The position numbers were made by a program, and so were the translations under genes. Below are positions 1 to 8,594 of a DNA stretch of 64,000 nt, one piece after another. Positions within the stretch are counted from its first letter, which is position 1. Each line of letters begins with the position of its first letter. The notes beneath the pieces are model-generated. The model ran no database searches, was not told the DNA's origin, and worked only from the letters and a program-made list of their open reading frames with translations. The stretch comes from Pseudomonas fragi (GTDB lineage Bacteria > Pseudomonadota > Gammaproteobacteria > Pseudomonadales > Pseudomonadaceae). The stretch spans positions 992,001-1,056,000 of the forward strand of contig NZ_CP104861.1 in the NCBI RefSeq assembly GCF_025426255.1. Direction: 5' to 3'.

Positions 1-1
1 G

Positions 2-538
2 AGCGGCGCAAGTGTGGTGGGCGGGCTGGTGAGTTACTTCAGTTTTTTTACCATCCTGACTAACACCTTGGCGGCCACCGTACTGACTTATGCGGCAGAC
101 ACCAGGGTCTCCAGGGGCAGGACGTTTTTCTTGCAGCCGTGGGTCGGTAGCGGTATTGCCGTCAGCATTATTGTGGTGGGTGCGGCGTATAGCTTACTGC
201 TGCGCCAGCTCTGGCAGCCTGAAGGTTTGCAGTGGCTGGCCAACGAAATACTGCACGATGTGATGCCGCTGCTGTTTGCGTTGTACTGGTGGTTTTGTGT
301 GCCCAAGGGTTCATTGCGGGCCTGTCATATCGGGCTTTGGGTTGTGTATCCGCTGATGTATTTCGCCTACATCCTGCTGCGAGGGCACCTGCTGGGTGTG
401 TACCCATATCCGTTTGTAGATGTCGAAAAGATTGGCTATGCGCAGACGTTTATCAATGCCAGCGGGATCTTGGCGGGGTTTGTTGCGGTGGCGCTGGTAG
501 TGATGGCGGTGGATCGTCGGTCTGGAACACGCGCGTAG
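2..538 (+). CDS. Pr6Pr family membrane protein (5' partial)
   Basis: The reading frame is open from the left edge, so the start codon lies outside the window. The visible 178 or so residues contain several hydrophobic segments, the stretch YFSFFTILTNT, and a Trp/Tyr-rich middle part (LYWWFCVPKG, VYPLMYFAYILLRG). These are typical of the Pr6Pr family of six-helix bacterial membrane proteins. The function of this family is not established. The GTG at base 14 could act as a start in principle, but the family normally has an additional N-terminal helix, so truncation by the window edge is more likely. The TAG stop lies inside a small hairpin (535-568). Confidence 0.75.
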   Translation, partial: SGASVVGGLVSYFSFFTILTNTLAATVLTYAADTRVSRGRTFFLQPWVGSGIAVSIIVVGAAYSLLLRQLWQPEGLQWLANEILHDVMPLLFALYWWFCVPKGSLRACHIGLWVVYPLMYFAYILLRGHLLGVYPYPFVDVEKIGYAQTFINASGILAGFVAVALVVMAVDRRSGTRA

Positions 539-568
539 CCGCTGCTGAAGGAACGAGGCTGCGGCTAC
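535..568. repeat. Single REP-like hairpin over the end of the Pr6Pr gene
   Basis: GTAGCCGC at 535-542 pairs with GCGGCTAC at 561-568 around an 18-base loop. The stem matches the first REP family of this window (see 2051-2156 and 41931-42033). It lies between two convergent genes and may help terminate transcription, but there is no T-run. Confidence 0.5.
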
Positions 569-584
569 AAGATGTCGAGAGCAA

Positions 585-1370
585 TTACTCTTCTGTACTG
601 CCATCCAACCGCCAGTAGCCAACAGCTTTGACGAACTCTTCGTTCAAACCGTGGGTGTCCAGTAGGACTCTGCGCACTTTGCGCGACAGGCCGCTTTCCG
701 TGGCGACCCAAGCGTACAACTCGCCAGTCGGGATGCTCAGGCCCTCAACCGTGTTGAGCAGGTCCTGCTCAGGGGCGTCGCGATGTACCCAGATCACCTC
801 AACCGAAGCAGCGCTGTTCAGTGGTTGTTCCTCAAGGGCGTTCTCCACCTCGACCACCACTAAAGCACGGCGATTGGCTGGCAGTTCTTCCAGGCGTCGG
901 GCGATGGCTGGCAATGCGGTTTCGTCACCGATCAGCAGGTAACTGTCGAAGATGTCCGGCACCACCATCGAACCGCGTGGTCCGCCGATATGCAGGAGTT
1001 GACCGGGTGCGGCCTGAGCGGCCCAGGTAGCGGCTGGGCCGTCCCCGTGCAGTACAAAGTCGATATCCAGCTCAAAGCTGTTCAAGTCATAACGACGCGG
1101 GGTGTAGTCGCGCATCGGCGGCATGGCGTTGCCTTTTTGACCTGCGCTCAATTGCAGATTTTCCAGGGCTGTCTGTTCTTCAGCGTTTTGCGGGAAAAAC
1201 AGTTTTACGTGGTCATCGCTGCCCAAGCTGATAAAACCTGCCAACTCAGGCCCGCCCAGGGTAATGCGGCGCATGCGCGGGGTCAGGTCGACGACTCGCA
1301 GCACTTCAAGTTTGCGACGTTTGATTTCATGCATGACCCGGTGAATGGTCTGTGGGTTTGCGGCATTCAT
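585..1370 (-). CDS. Siderophore-interacting protein, YqjH-like ferric-chelate reductase
   Basis: A 261-residue protein of the siderophore-interacting (SIP/ViuB) flavoprotein family, which reduces ferric siderophores in the cytoplasm with NAD(P)H to release Fe2+. The FAD-binding part contains the motif DYTPRRYD (about residues 87-94), followed by GPAATWAAQAAPGQ and GGPRGS typical of the family. The C-terminal half holds the nucleotide-binding SIP domain. It is the second gene of a two-gene operon: its ATG overlaps the stop of the upstream PadR-type repressor by 4 bases (ATGA). The same two families form the yqjI/yqjH pair in E. coli, where YqjI controls the reductase, so this is probably the YqjH counterpart. 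The assignment to family is firm; the in vivo substrate is inferred. Confidence 0.88.
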   Translation of the reverse strand: MNAANPQTIHRVMHEIKRRKLEVLRVVDLTPRMRRITLGGPELAGFISLGSDDHVKLFFPQNAEEQTALENLQLSAGQKGNAMPPMRDYTPRRYDLNSFELDIDFVLHGDGPAATWAAQAAPGQLLHIGGPRGSMVVPDIFDSYLLIGDETALPAIARRLEELPANRRALVVVEVENALEEQPLNSAASVEVIWVHRDAPEQDLLNTVEGLSIPTGELYAWVATESGLSRKVRRVLLDTHGLNEEFVKAVGYWRLDGSTEE

Positions 1371-1945
1371 TCAGCGTTCTCCTGCGTAGGCTGGGCAGTA
1401 ACAGGGCCATCGACGATGGCTTTGGCGGTGTTGTTGAGCAGATCGCGCACCCGCAGGATCTCTTCGGGGCTCCAGCGACCGTGGTGCATTTGCAGGGCAT
1501 GGCGCAGGTTGTGCACCGCCTCGTGGATTTCTGCGGGGCGATCATGGCCGCGCAAGGAGCGTTTGCTGACATCGATGCGCATGCGCACGCCGTCCAGGGC
1601 AATAGCTTGGTCGGCCAGGGACTGGCGGCCAAGGTCGGTCACGCAATAGCGTTTTTTCCCGCCTTGCGCGTCGCCTTGAATCATTTCGCTTTCTTCAAGA
1701 AAGGTCAGTGTGGGGTAAATCACGCCGGGGCTCGGGCTGTAGGCGCCGTCGAATAAACCTTCGATCTGGCGGATCAGGTCGTAGCCGTGGCAAGGCTGCT
1801 CGGCGATCAGTGCCAGCAGCAATAATTTCAAATCACCAGGGGCAAATACTCGGGGGCCGCGGCCGCCACGTTCGCGACCGGTACGCTTCTCAAAACCGTC
1901 CTGGCCCGTGCCATGTTCGCGATGATGGGGATGATGTTCGCTCAT
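1367..1945 (-). CDS. PadR-family repressor, YqjI-like (metal-responsive)
   Basis: A 192-residue PadR-type winged-helix regulator. The helix-turn-helix core (about residues 38-105) contains the family hallmarks KLLLLALIAEQPCHGYDLIRQ and PSPGVIYPTLTFLEE. The N-terminus is His-rich (His4, 5, 7, 8 and 11), a feature of E. coli YqjI, where a His-rich tail binds nickel and relieves repression of the ferric reductase gene. The downstream overlapping gene is such a reductase, which supports the YqjI assignment. A compact palindromic region lies 20-50 bases upstream of the start (1965-1995), suggesting autoregulation of the operon. Nickel as the ligand is inferred from the homologue only. Confidence 0.85.
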   Translation of the reverse strand: MSEHHPHHREHGTGQDGFEKRTGRERGGRGPRVFAPGDLKLLLLALIAEQPCHGYDLIRQIEGLFDGAYSPSPGVIYPTLTFLEESEMIQGDAQGGKKRYCVTDLGRQSLADQAIALDGVRMRIDVSKRSLRGHDRPAEIHEAVHNLRHALQMHHGRWSPEEILRVRDLLNNTAKAIVDGPVTAQPTQENAE

Positions 1946-1964
1946 TTCTCTTCGTCCTCTTTTT

Positions 1965-1995
1965 AAGTTAGATACAACTTAAGATATATCTTAAG
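1965..1995. promoter_or_regulatory. Palindromic operator candidate of the YqjI-like repressor
   Basis: CTTAAGATATATCTTAAG (1978-1995) is a perfect 18-base palindrome. It overlaps a second inverted repeat, AAGTT-N6-AACTT (1965-1980). Both lie just upstream of the PadR-family gene (ATG at 1945, minus strand). PadR regulators bind dyad-symmetric AT-rich operators over their own promoters, so this is the natural candidate site. Confidence 0.6.
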
Positions 1996-2050
1996 AAATG
2001 TAAAAACTCGGACGACGAACGGTAATTATTCTCAACTGTGTTGCGAAACC

Positions 2051-2156
2051 CTGTAGCCGCTGCCGCAGGCTGCGAAAGGTTGCGCAGCGACCTCTGCTTT
2101 TGAATCTGAAGCGAAGGTCCTGCGGCCCTTATCGCAGCCTTCGGCAGCGGCTACAG
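2051..2156. repeat. REPIN (family 1)
   Basis: A 24-base REP sequence beginning CTGTAGCCGCTGCCGCAG is followed about 60 bases later by its inverted copy (23 of 24 positions match), giving a long imperfect hairpin. The same element occurs at 41931-42033. It fits the REP doublets (REPINs) dispersed in Pseudomonas intergenic regions. It sits between the YqjI-like gene's promoter and the 3' end of the PBP gene. Confidence 0.8.
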
Positions 2157-2164
2157 GTAGGGTT

Positions 2165-5100
2165 TTAATTGCTTGCGGTTTGTACCGCCACAGGTGCATG
2201 ACACAAGGTATTGGTGCCAGGTTGCAGATAAGGCGTAAGGATCGGGGCCATGCCCTTGAGCACTTGTACCGGTAACGCTGAGGTGAATTTGAAGGCCTCG
2301 GCCGAGCGCCCAGGGACAAAGGCGGTCAAGGTGCCGAAGTGATGCTCGCCAATATAAAACACGAAGGTGGCTGTGCGATTGATTGACTTGGAACTGAGGA
2401 TTCGTCCGCCAGCGCCCATGCTCTCTATGCGGTTGTCGCCGGTGCCGGTTTTGCCGCCCATGGCCAGCGGCGAACCATCGTCAAGTTTGAAACTGCCTGA
2501 GACCCTGCGTGCAGTACCGGCATCCACCACCTGCGAGAGGGCGTCACGTACGGCTGTGGCGACTTCGCTGGGCATTACCCGTTCACCTTTGTCAGGGTCG
2601 TTGGTCAGGCGGGTTTCGTAGGGCGTATTTGCGGCGAAATGCAGGGTGTCAATACGTAATACCGGCAAACGTACGCCATCGTTCAGTATGATTCCCATCA
2701 GCTCGGAGAGTGCCGCCGGACGATCCCCGGAGCTGCCCAACGCGGTGGCAAGGGAGGGCACCAGATGGTCAAACGGGTAGCCGACTTTTTGCCAGCGCTG
2801 ATGGATATCGAGGAACGCTTCAATTTCCAGCATGGTGCGGATACGACTGTCGCGAGCGCTCTTGTGTCGGCTTTTAAACAGCCAGCTGTAAACTTCCTGC
2901 CGTTCATGTTCGCTCGCGGCCACGGCTTGCTGGAAGGTGGCCTGCGGGTTATTGAGCAAATATCCCAGTAACCACAGATCCAGCGGATGGACTTTGGCGA
3001 TATAGCCTTGGTCGGGCAGGTTATAGGCTCCAGGGCCGTAACTTTGATACAGCTTGGCCAGGCGCTCGTCAGGGATTTTGTCGCTGCTCAGGTGTGAGCG
3101 CACAAAGCGGTCAAACGTGGCCTGGTCAGCATTGGGGAACAGGTAGCGGTGTACCGCAGACATGCGGATGGCGGTGGGGTGCATGCTGTCCAAAAAGGTG
3201 TCGAGGCGAGCCTTGGATTCTTTGCCTTTGTATTTTTTCCAGAACTTGAGCATGAAGGTCGTGCCTTCGCGATCGGCGAACCGGCTCAGATATTCCTGGC
3301 GAAGCGGGTTGAGATCGTCCCTGAGCAGCTCGGCGTTGTTGGTCGGCGATTGATAGCTGGTGTAACGCACCACATCACGCATCAGACGTACAAATGGCAG
3401 GTTGATCGATTCGCGTATCGCGTCGCGCAGCGTCGGGCTGCGGTTGTTGTCCTGATTGCGGAAGTTATGGAAGTGATGCATGCCGCCACCGGTGAAGAAA
3501 CCCTCGCCGGGGTTGGCTGAGTATTGGCGATCAAGCGCGGCATCGAGCATTGGCGCCAGGTTTGAGCCAGGATTCTGGATCATGTAACTCAGTGCCCAGC
3601 GGGTCAGGGGATCCTGGTCAGTGATCTGGATTTTTTTCAACGTGACACTGGGCTGGCTGGCGTAGCGCTCGTGCAACTCTGAAATGATTTGCAGATAGGT
3701 GGTCAGTACCCGCAGTTTTGCGGTGGAGCCCAGTTCCAGCTTGCTGCCCTCATTGATGTCGAAGGGCTGGTCGGTGCTGTCGGTTTGTACGCGTGCGCGT
3801 GCACCGTCCGGGGTGAGCTCGAACAAGGTGAAGCTGTAACGTACTTGGGCGGTACTGGTGGCGGTCAACAGGTAGGGGCCCAGCAGGCCCATTTTTCCAG
3901 CGAAAGCAGGGTCAGCCAGTTGGCGCAGGTAGTCACTGACCTGGCGCTGCAAATCGCCCTGCAAGGTACTGGTGGCCGACAGGTCAAGGCGATCAAGGTC
4001 ATACAGCGGGCGCTTGAGCAGGACTGAAAGCCGACTGCGGGCAACGCTGATGCCCTTGTTGGTTTCGTTGGGTTGCATTGTTGGCGCCAGCGTCCAATCG
4101 CGGTAGGTAACGTGACTGGCCAGTGCGGCGTCAGTCAGCGCGGGGGTGATCACGTTGTTTAGTGCCAGCAGGCGAATATGGCTGTCGGTCAGTTGCGCCA
4201 GTTCGTCGCGGCCTCTGGCCAGATAGTGCGAGGGCCTGCGCTGAGCAATCATCAACGACAGTACTTCGCGCAAGGCCAGCCCGCGTTGCGCCAGGCTTTT
4301 GGGGTCAGTGGCGGTACTGCTCAATTGCTGGTTGACCTGATTGAAGTCTGCGCCGTACCACACCCGTAACCCTTCAGCCATGCCGTGGACTTCACCGTGA
4401 CCGGGCACGGCCGACAGCGGTACGCTGTTGAGGTAATCACGCACCACCTGTTGTCGTGCGGGGAGTGTTTGGGGGCCGTCCTGGTAGGCGCGCACGCTGG
4501 CCGAGATCATCTGGCGCAATTTTTCGCTGCCCGACAACGTCAGCCCATCCGGTGAGTGCCGATACTTTTCCAGCTGAGTGGCCAGAGTACTGCCACCCGC
4601 GGATTGCCCCGGCAGATGCAGTAACTTGGCTGCCTGGGAGTAAACCGCCATGCCAAAACGCGGCCAGTCCACAGCGGGGTTCGCCAGCGGTTCTTTAGGG
4701 TCAAGCAGGTCGCGGTTCTCGATAAACAGCAAGCTGTGTACCACCAGCGGCGGAATACTGGCAAAGCTCGAATACAGCTGCTGCGGGTAGTTGTACTGAT
4801 ACAACGCGCTGCCCGCGCAATCGGTGATCGAGAGTCCTGCCTGAATCTTCTCTGGGTAGGGTACGAAAAATCCTTTCTCGCTATAACTCAGTAACGCTGG
4901 CGAAAAGCGAGTTTGCTGGGTTATCACGTAGTCACGTTTTTGCAGGCGCGGCAGAAAGTAACCCAGTGAGCTATAGCCTAAACGCTTGTCGAAAGGCCCT
5001 TCGCCGGGATACAGCATCGAGTCGGTAGGCCCCGGGTGCATCGAATAGCTCAGCGACGCGGCAAAGCGGCTGAACTCGCGGGCCTGCAGCCTGGAGCTGC

Positions 5101-5287
5101 GCACCTCTTGGGCAATTGCAAACCCCAATACGACCAGTCCGATCAGTACTAATAGCCCGAACAGAAGCCATCCATAGCGCTTGCGCCGAGGTGGCGGCGG
5201 GGGCGCAATATCGTCCATTACCCCTGATGGCGCCGTCGTGTTACTGGAGTTTGGATGCCTCAGTACGCCCATAGTCGACAGGTCCAT
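2165..5287 (-). CDS. Bifunctional penicillin-binding protein (GT51 + transpeptidase)
   Basis: A 1040-residue membrane-anchored peptidoglycan synthase. A Pro/Arg-rich cytoplasmic tail precedes one transmembrane helix (about residues 39-60). The glycosyltransferase GT51 region follows: E190-N-R-D-L and the GGSTLATQ motif near residue 231. The C-terminal penicillin-binding domain carries all three active-site motifs: S521-T-A-K524 (SxxK, nucleophile Ser521), S627-I-N629 (SxN) and K946-T-G-T949. The distance of over 300 residues between SxN and KTG is unusually large for class A PBPs and contains a predicted helical insertion (about 650-830). The protein is also longer than PBP1a or PBP1b. It is transcribed alone. 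It is probably an accessory class A PBP; its specific role in growth or division cannot be read from the sequence. Confidence 0.85.
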   Translation of the reverse strand: MDLSTMGVLRHPNSSNTTAPSGVMDDIAPPPPPRRKRYGWLLFGLLVLIGLVVLGFAIAQEVRSSRLQAREFSRFAASLSYSMHPGPTDSMLYPGEGPFDKRLGYSSLGYFLPRLQKRDYVITQQTRFSPALLSYSEKGFFVPYPEKIQAGLSITDCAGSALYQYNYPQQLYSSFASIPPLVVHSLLFIENRDLLDPKEPLANPAVDWPRFGMAVYSQAAKLLHLPGQSAGGSTLATQLEKYRHSPDGLTLSGSEKLRQMISASVRAYQDGPQTLPARQQVVRDYLNSVPLSAVPGHGEVHGMAEGLRVWYGADFNQVNQQLSSTATDPKSLAQRGLALREVLSLMIAQRRPSHYLARGRDELAQLTDSHIRLLALNNVITPALTDAALASHVTYRDWTLAPTMQPNETNKGISVARSRLSVLLKRPLYDLDRLDLSATSTLQGDLQRQVSDYLRQLADPAFAGKMGLLGPYLLTATSTAQVRYSFTLFELTPDGARARVQTDSTDQPFDINEGSKLELGSTAKLRVLTTYLQIISELHERYASQPSVTLKKIQITDQDPLTRWALSYMIQNPGSNLAPMLDAALDRQYSANPGEGFFTGGGMHHFHNFRNQDNNRSPTLRDAIRESINLPFVRLMRDVVRYTSYQSPTNNAELLRDDLNPLRQEYLSRFADREGTTFMLKFWKKYKGKESKARLDTFLDSMHPTAIRMSAVHRYLFPNADQATFDRFVRSHLSSDKIPDERLAKLYQSYGPGAYNLPDQGYIAKVHPLDLWLLGYLLNNPQATFQQAVAASEHERQEVYSWLFKSRHKSARDSRIRTMLEIEAFLDIHQRWQKVGYPFDHLVPSLATALGSSGDRPAALSELMGIILNDGVRLPVLRIDTLHFAANTPYETRLTNDPDKGERVMPSEVATAVRDALSQVVDAGTARRVSGSFKLDDGSPLAMGGKTGTGDNRIESMGAGGRILSSKSINRTATFVFYIGEHHFGTLTAFVPGRSAEAFKFTSALPVQVLKGMAPILTPYLQPGTNTLCHAPVAVQTASN

Positions 5288-5666
5288 GTACGCATATTGG
5301 TTGCGCTTGATTGAAGCGTAGACGCTGACAGATACAGGCGAAAAATTTGTGAGTCATATCTGACAATATTGTGGGCAAGGATTATTGAAGGACTTTGATC
5401 TACGCCGCATCCGGCGACAGCAACAGATCCCCCTGAATCCTGAGTGTGGGAATAGAGCCTTCAAACTAGGTAAATACGTCTTGGGTAGGGGCATGACTGT
5501 GCACCAATGCTGTGCAATACTCGCCGCCGATCTTAGTAGGGCATCTCCTTTTTGATCTGTCGGCCTACAAGGTCGTGGCTGATCAAGAGGCAAGACAGGT
5601 GATCCTCCCGTCTTTCTCGAGCGCTCTGCTGATGTATATCCAATAACAATACGAGGTTGTACTTTT
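5288..5666. other. Divergent intergenic region between the PBP and permease genes
   Basis: A 379-base gap holding both divergent promoters. A Shine-Dalgarno-like GAGG precedes the permease ATG. I see no convincing small gene, riboswitch or terminator. A 159-residue minus-strand reading frame crossing this gap runs antisense into the permease gene and is not credible. Confidence 0.5.
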
Positions 5667-7079
5667 ATGCCAGTCGGCAACCACCAGCCCCACGGTGAAA
5701 CCGTGCAAGGCGGTCCACTCAAACGCGAACTTGGCGAACGCCATATTCGTCTGATGGCGCTTGGCGCCTGCATTGGTGTCGGCCTGTTTCTGGGTTCGGC
5801 CAAAGCAATCGAAATGGCCGGTCCGGCCATCATGCTGTCCTACATCATCGGTGGCCTGGCCATTCTGGTGATCATGCGCGCACTCGGCGAAATGGCCGTG
5901 CACAACCCGGTTGCCGGCTCGTTCAGCCGCTATGCCCAAGACTACCTTGGCCCGTTGGCCGGTTTTTTGACCGGCTGGAACTATTGGTTCCTGTGGCTGG
6001 TGACCTGTGTCGCCGAAATCACCGCCGTGGCGGTGTACATGGGTGTCTGGTTCCCCGATGTACCGCGCTGGATCTGGGCCCTGGCGGCGCTGATCAGCAT
6101 GGGTTCGATCAACCTGATCGCGGTCAAGGCGTTTGGTGAGTTCGAGTTCTGGTTTGCGTTGATCAAGATCGTCACCATCATTGCGATGGTACTCGGTGGC
6201 ATTGGCATCATCGCGTTTGGCTTCGGCAATGATGGTGTTGCGCTGGGTATTTCCAACCTCTGGACCCACGGCGGCTTTATGCCCAACGGCATCCAGGGCG
6301 TGCTGATGTCGCTGCAAATGGTGATGTTCGCCTACCTCGGTGTCGAGATGATCGGCCTGACCGCCGGTGAAGCCAAGAACCCGCAAAAGACTATCCCTAG
6401 CGCGATTGGCTCGGTGTTCTGGCGCATTCTGTTGTTCTACGTAGGCGCCCTGTTTGTCATCCTGTCGATCTACCCGTGGAACGAAATAGGTACTTCGGGC
6501 AGTCCGTTTGTAATGACCTTCGAGCGTTTGGGGATCAAGACGGCGGCCGGGATCATCAACTTCGTGGTGATTACCGCAGCTTTGTCGTCGTGCAATGGCG
6601 GGATTTTCAGCACCGGTCGCATGCTTTATAGCCTGGCGCAAAACGGCCAGGCTCCGGCCAACTTCGGCACCACCTCAAAGAACGGTGTTCCGCGTCAAGC
6701 GTTGCTGCTGTCGATTGCCGTGTTGCTGTTGGGTGTCGTGCTTAACTACATGGCACCTGAAAAGGTGTTTGTCTGGGTGACGGCCATTGCGACCTTTGGC
6801 GCGATCTGGACCTGGCTGATGATCTTGCTGGCGCAATTGCGCTTCCGCAAAAATCTGAGCCCGCAAGAAGCCGCCGCCCTGAAGTACCGCATGTGGCTGT
6901 TCCCGTATAGCTCGTACGCGGCATTGGCATTCTTGTTGATGGTGGTAGGGCTAATGGCCTACTTCGAAGAGACGCGAATCGCTTTGTTTGTAGGCCCGGC
7001 ATTCCTGATCCTGCTGACCGTGCTGTTTTATGTGTTCAAGTTGCAGCCGACTCAAGCGACAGCTTCCGAAGCGCGTTAA
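5667..7079 (+). CDS. proY: Amino acid permease, ProY-like (APC superfamily)
   Basis: A 470-residue protein with about 12 hydrophobic segments and the amino-acid/proton symporter signature of the AAT family: LGACIGVGLFLGSA near residues 32-45 and AGPAIMLSYIIGG at 52-64. The GEMAVHNPVAGSFSRYA stretch and the central AYLGVEMIGLTAGEAKNP region are typical of proline/histidine/aromatic permeases. The closest family name is ProY (proline-specific permease), though HutT-type histidine permeases are very similar, so substrate is uncertain. It acts in the inner membrane. The gene is monocistronic, followed after 6 bases by a strong hairpin. The first residues (PVGNHQPHGETVQGGPLKRELGERHI) fit the usual hydrophilic N-terminus, supporting this ATG. 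Confidence 0.75.
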   Translation: MPVGNHQPHGETVQGGPLKRELGERHIRLMALGACIGVGLFLGSAKAIEMAGPAIMLSYIIGGLAILVIMRALGEMAVHNPVAGSFSRYAQDYLGPLAGFLTGWNYWFLWLVTCVAEITAVAVYMGVWFPDVPRWIWALAALISMGSINLIAVKAFGEFEFWFALIKIVTIIAMVLGGIGIIAFGFGNDGVALGISNLWTHGGFMPNGIQGVLMSLQMVMFAYLGVEMIGLTAGEAKNPQKTIPSAIGSVFWRILLFYVGALFVILSIYPWNEIGTSGSPFVMTFERLGIKTAAGIINFVVITAALSSCNGGIFSTGRMLYSLAQNGQAPANFGTTSKNGVPRQALLLSIAVLLLGVVLNYMAPEKVFVWVTAIATFGAIWTWLMILLAQLRFRKNLSPQEAAALKYRMWLFPYSSYAALAFLLMVVGLMAYFEETRIALFVGPAFLILLTVLFYVFKLQPTQATASEAR

Positions 7080-7085
7080 CGGATA

Positions 7086-7114
7086 CTCGCTCCCACAGCC
7101 TTTGTGGGAGCGAG
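7086..7114. terminator. Strong hairpin after the permease gene
   Basis: CTCGCTCCCACA (7086-7097) and TGTGGGAGCGAG (7103-7114) form a perfect 12-base stem with a 5-base loop, 6 bases after the stop codon. There is no T-run, so it may act as an mRNA-stabilising or weak terminator element. Its right arm is also the first half of a family-2 REPIN. Confidence 0.55.
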
Positions 7115-7189
7115 CCTGCTCGCGATCGCATCACTGCGGTCTACCTCACAGACCGCAGCGCCTGCATCGCAGGCAAACCAGCTCCCACA
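7103..7189. repeat. REPIN-like element (family 2)
   Basis: TGTGGGAGCGAGCCTGCTCG at 7103 is followed by a degenerate inverted end (AGCTCCCACA, 7180-7189). It belongs to the same family as 8463-8564, 38258-38319 and 47429-47515. Confidence 0.6.
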
Positions 7190-7218
7190 AAAGCTAAAAA
7201 CTACCCTCCATTCTTGCG

Positions 7219-8322
7219 TCAGGCTTTGCCCAGACGCTTGTTCCAGTCCAGCCATGCTGCCAGGACTGCCATGATGCCTACGCCCATCAACGCGCTGAAT
7301 AGCTGCATCACCATTGTGTCACCGCCCAGCGCATTGAGCATGTCAGCCAGCGGCGCCAGGATCACGCCCAAGCAGAACACCTCCAGTGAATAGCGACCCA
7401 TACGACAGGTTTGGCGAGCAAACCAGTTGTTAAGCCAGTCACTGTGGGGCACCACTTTGGCTACCACGTAAGCCAGGGCCAAAAAGTGCAGCAGGCGGAC
7501 TGGTGACAGGTTGGTCTTGCTGATCGGATACAAATGCTCGCCCAGCCACAGCGGCATAAGAGCATCGTGAAGCTGCGGCCATTTCCATGACAAAGCCAGC
7601 AAACCAGTGAGCAACAAGTACACCGCTGCCGCCAGAAACAAAGGCTGGCGCGATAATGGCCGGGTTTCAGGAGCCTTGGCCCGTTGCCCTTGGATCGCCG
7701 CCGCACCGCCCAGAATAAACAGGAACTGCCAGGCCATGGGATTGAAAAACCACACGCCACCTTCCTGTGCCGAGAAGTTCCATACCGGCGCCAGCAGGTA
7801 CAGGGCCAGTGATGCGCCAACCACGTACACGGCCTTGCGCAGCAGCATCGGCAGCACCAGCGGCAAACCGAGCAGCAGCACGATATACAGCGGCAGCGGG
7901 TCCATCAGGTTGGGCTTGAAGCGCAGCAGCAACTCGTCGGTCAGCGCCTGTTGTGGGTTGCTCAGGAAGTACTGCAAGCCCATTTCCTGCACCAGATCAC
8001 GGGTTTCGACGTGGTTGTTGGCATAAAAGACGATGCCCATGAGCACCGCCAGCAGAAAGATATGCACCACGTACAGCACCCAGGCGCGGCGCAGGATTTT
8101 CACGCTGGCGACCAGAAATCCATCGCGTTGAGCAATTTTGCCGTAGGCCAGTACGGCGGCATAACCGGCCAGAAACACAAAGATCTCCGCCGCGTCACTA
8201 AACCCGAAATTGCGTACGGTCAGTTCGGCCAGCGGGTTGTGCGGGATGTGATCCCAGAAGATAAAAATCAGCGCCAGCCCGCGAAAAAAGTCGATGCGGT
8301 GGTCGCGTCCGTTAAGTATCAC
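7219..8322 (-). CDS. OpgC domain-containing membrane acyltransferase
   Basis: A 367-residue polytopic membrane protein with roughly ten hydrophobic segments. It starts with the OpgC-type signature: RDHRIDFFRGLALIFIFWDH (residues 6-25) followed by FGFSDAAEIFVFLAGYAA. OpgC proteins belong to the acyltransferase-3-like superfamily. The founding member transfers succinyl groups to osmoregulated periplasmic glucans. No opgG/opgH gene is nearby, so the acceptor in this organism is not evident, and many Pseudomonas OpgC-domain proteins remain uncharacterised. It is monocistronic on the minus strand with a REPIN in the upstream gap. Family is well supported; substrate is inferred. Confidence 0.82.
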   Translation of the reverse strand: MILNGRDHRIDFFRGLALIFIFWDHIPHNPLAELTVRNFGFSDAAEIFVFLAGYAAVLAYGKIAQRDGFLVASVKILRRAWVLYVVHIFLLAVLMGIVFYANNHVETRDLVQEMGLQYFLSNPQQALTDELLLRFKPNLMDPLPLYIVLLLGLPLVLPMLLRKAVYVVGASLALYLLAPVWNFSAQEGGVWFFNPMAWQFLFILGGAAAIQGQRAKAPETRPLSRQPLFLAAAVYLLLTGLLALSWKWPQLHDALMPLWLGEHLYPISKTNLSPVRLLHFLALAYVVAKVVPHSDWLNNWFARQTCRMGRYSLEVFCLGVILAPLADMLNALGGDTMVMQLFSALMGVGIMAVLAAWLDWNKRLGKA

Positions 8323-8462
8323 TGCAAGTACTCAGGTCAAGATTGAAGAAAAAAAATGGCGCTGTGGTGATTGCGCGCCACCTGATGGCGGCGCGCAGGG
8401 TGACGTTAATAGAACTTAAATGCAAAGGTCGTGCTGTTCACTTAAGTTTCGAGTGAACCCGG

Positions 8463-8564
8463 CTGTGGGAGTGAGCCTGCTCGCGACGGTTTCAACAACA
8501 TCACGGTTATTCAGCAACCACGCGGTATTGTTAACGACCTTCGCGAACAGGCTCGCTCCCACAG
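8463..8564. repeat. REPIN (family 2)
   Basis: A 24-base REP beginning CTGTGGGAGTGAGCCTGCTC at 8463 has its inverted copy ending at 8564 (22 of 24 positions match), separated by a spacer of about 50 bases. It lies in the gap between the OpgC-like and NEL-ligase genes. Confidence 0.78.
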
Positions 8565-8594
8565 AAGCATTGCTTTGTGATCAAGGGGTAGGGA

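Noticed and set aside
2051..2156. Spaced repeats as a possible CRISPR
   Set aside because: Only two inverted copies, no regular direct-repeat array and no cas genes; it is a REPIN.
5583..6641. 352-codon minus-strand frame
   Set aside because: Antisense to the ProY-like permease; composition (Asp/His/Gln/Arg-rich) is typical of a shadow frame.
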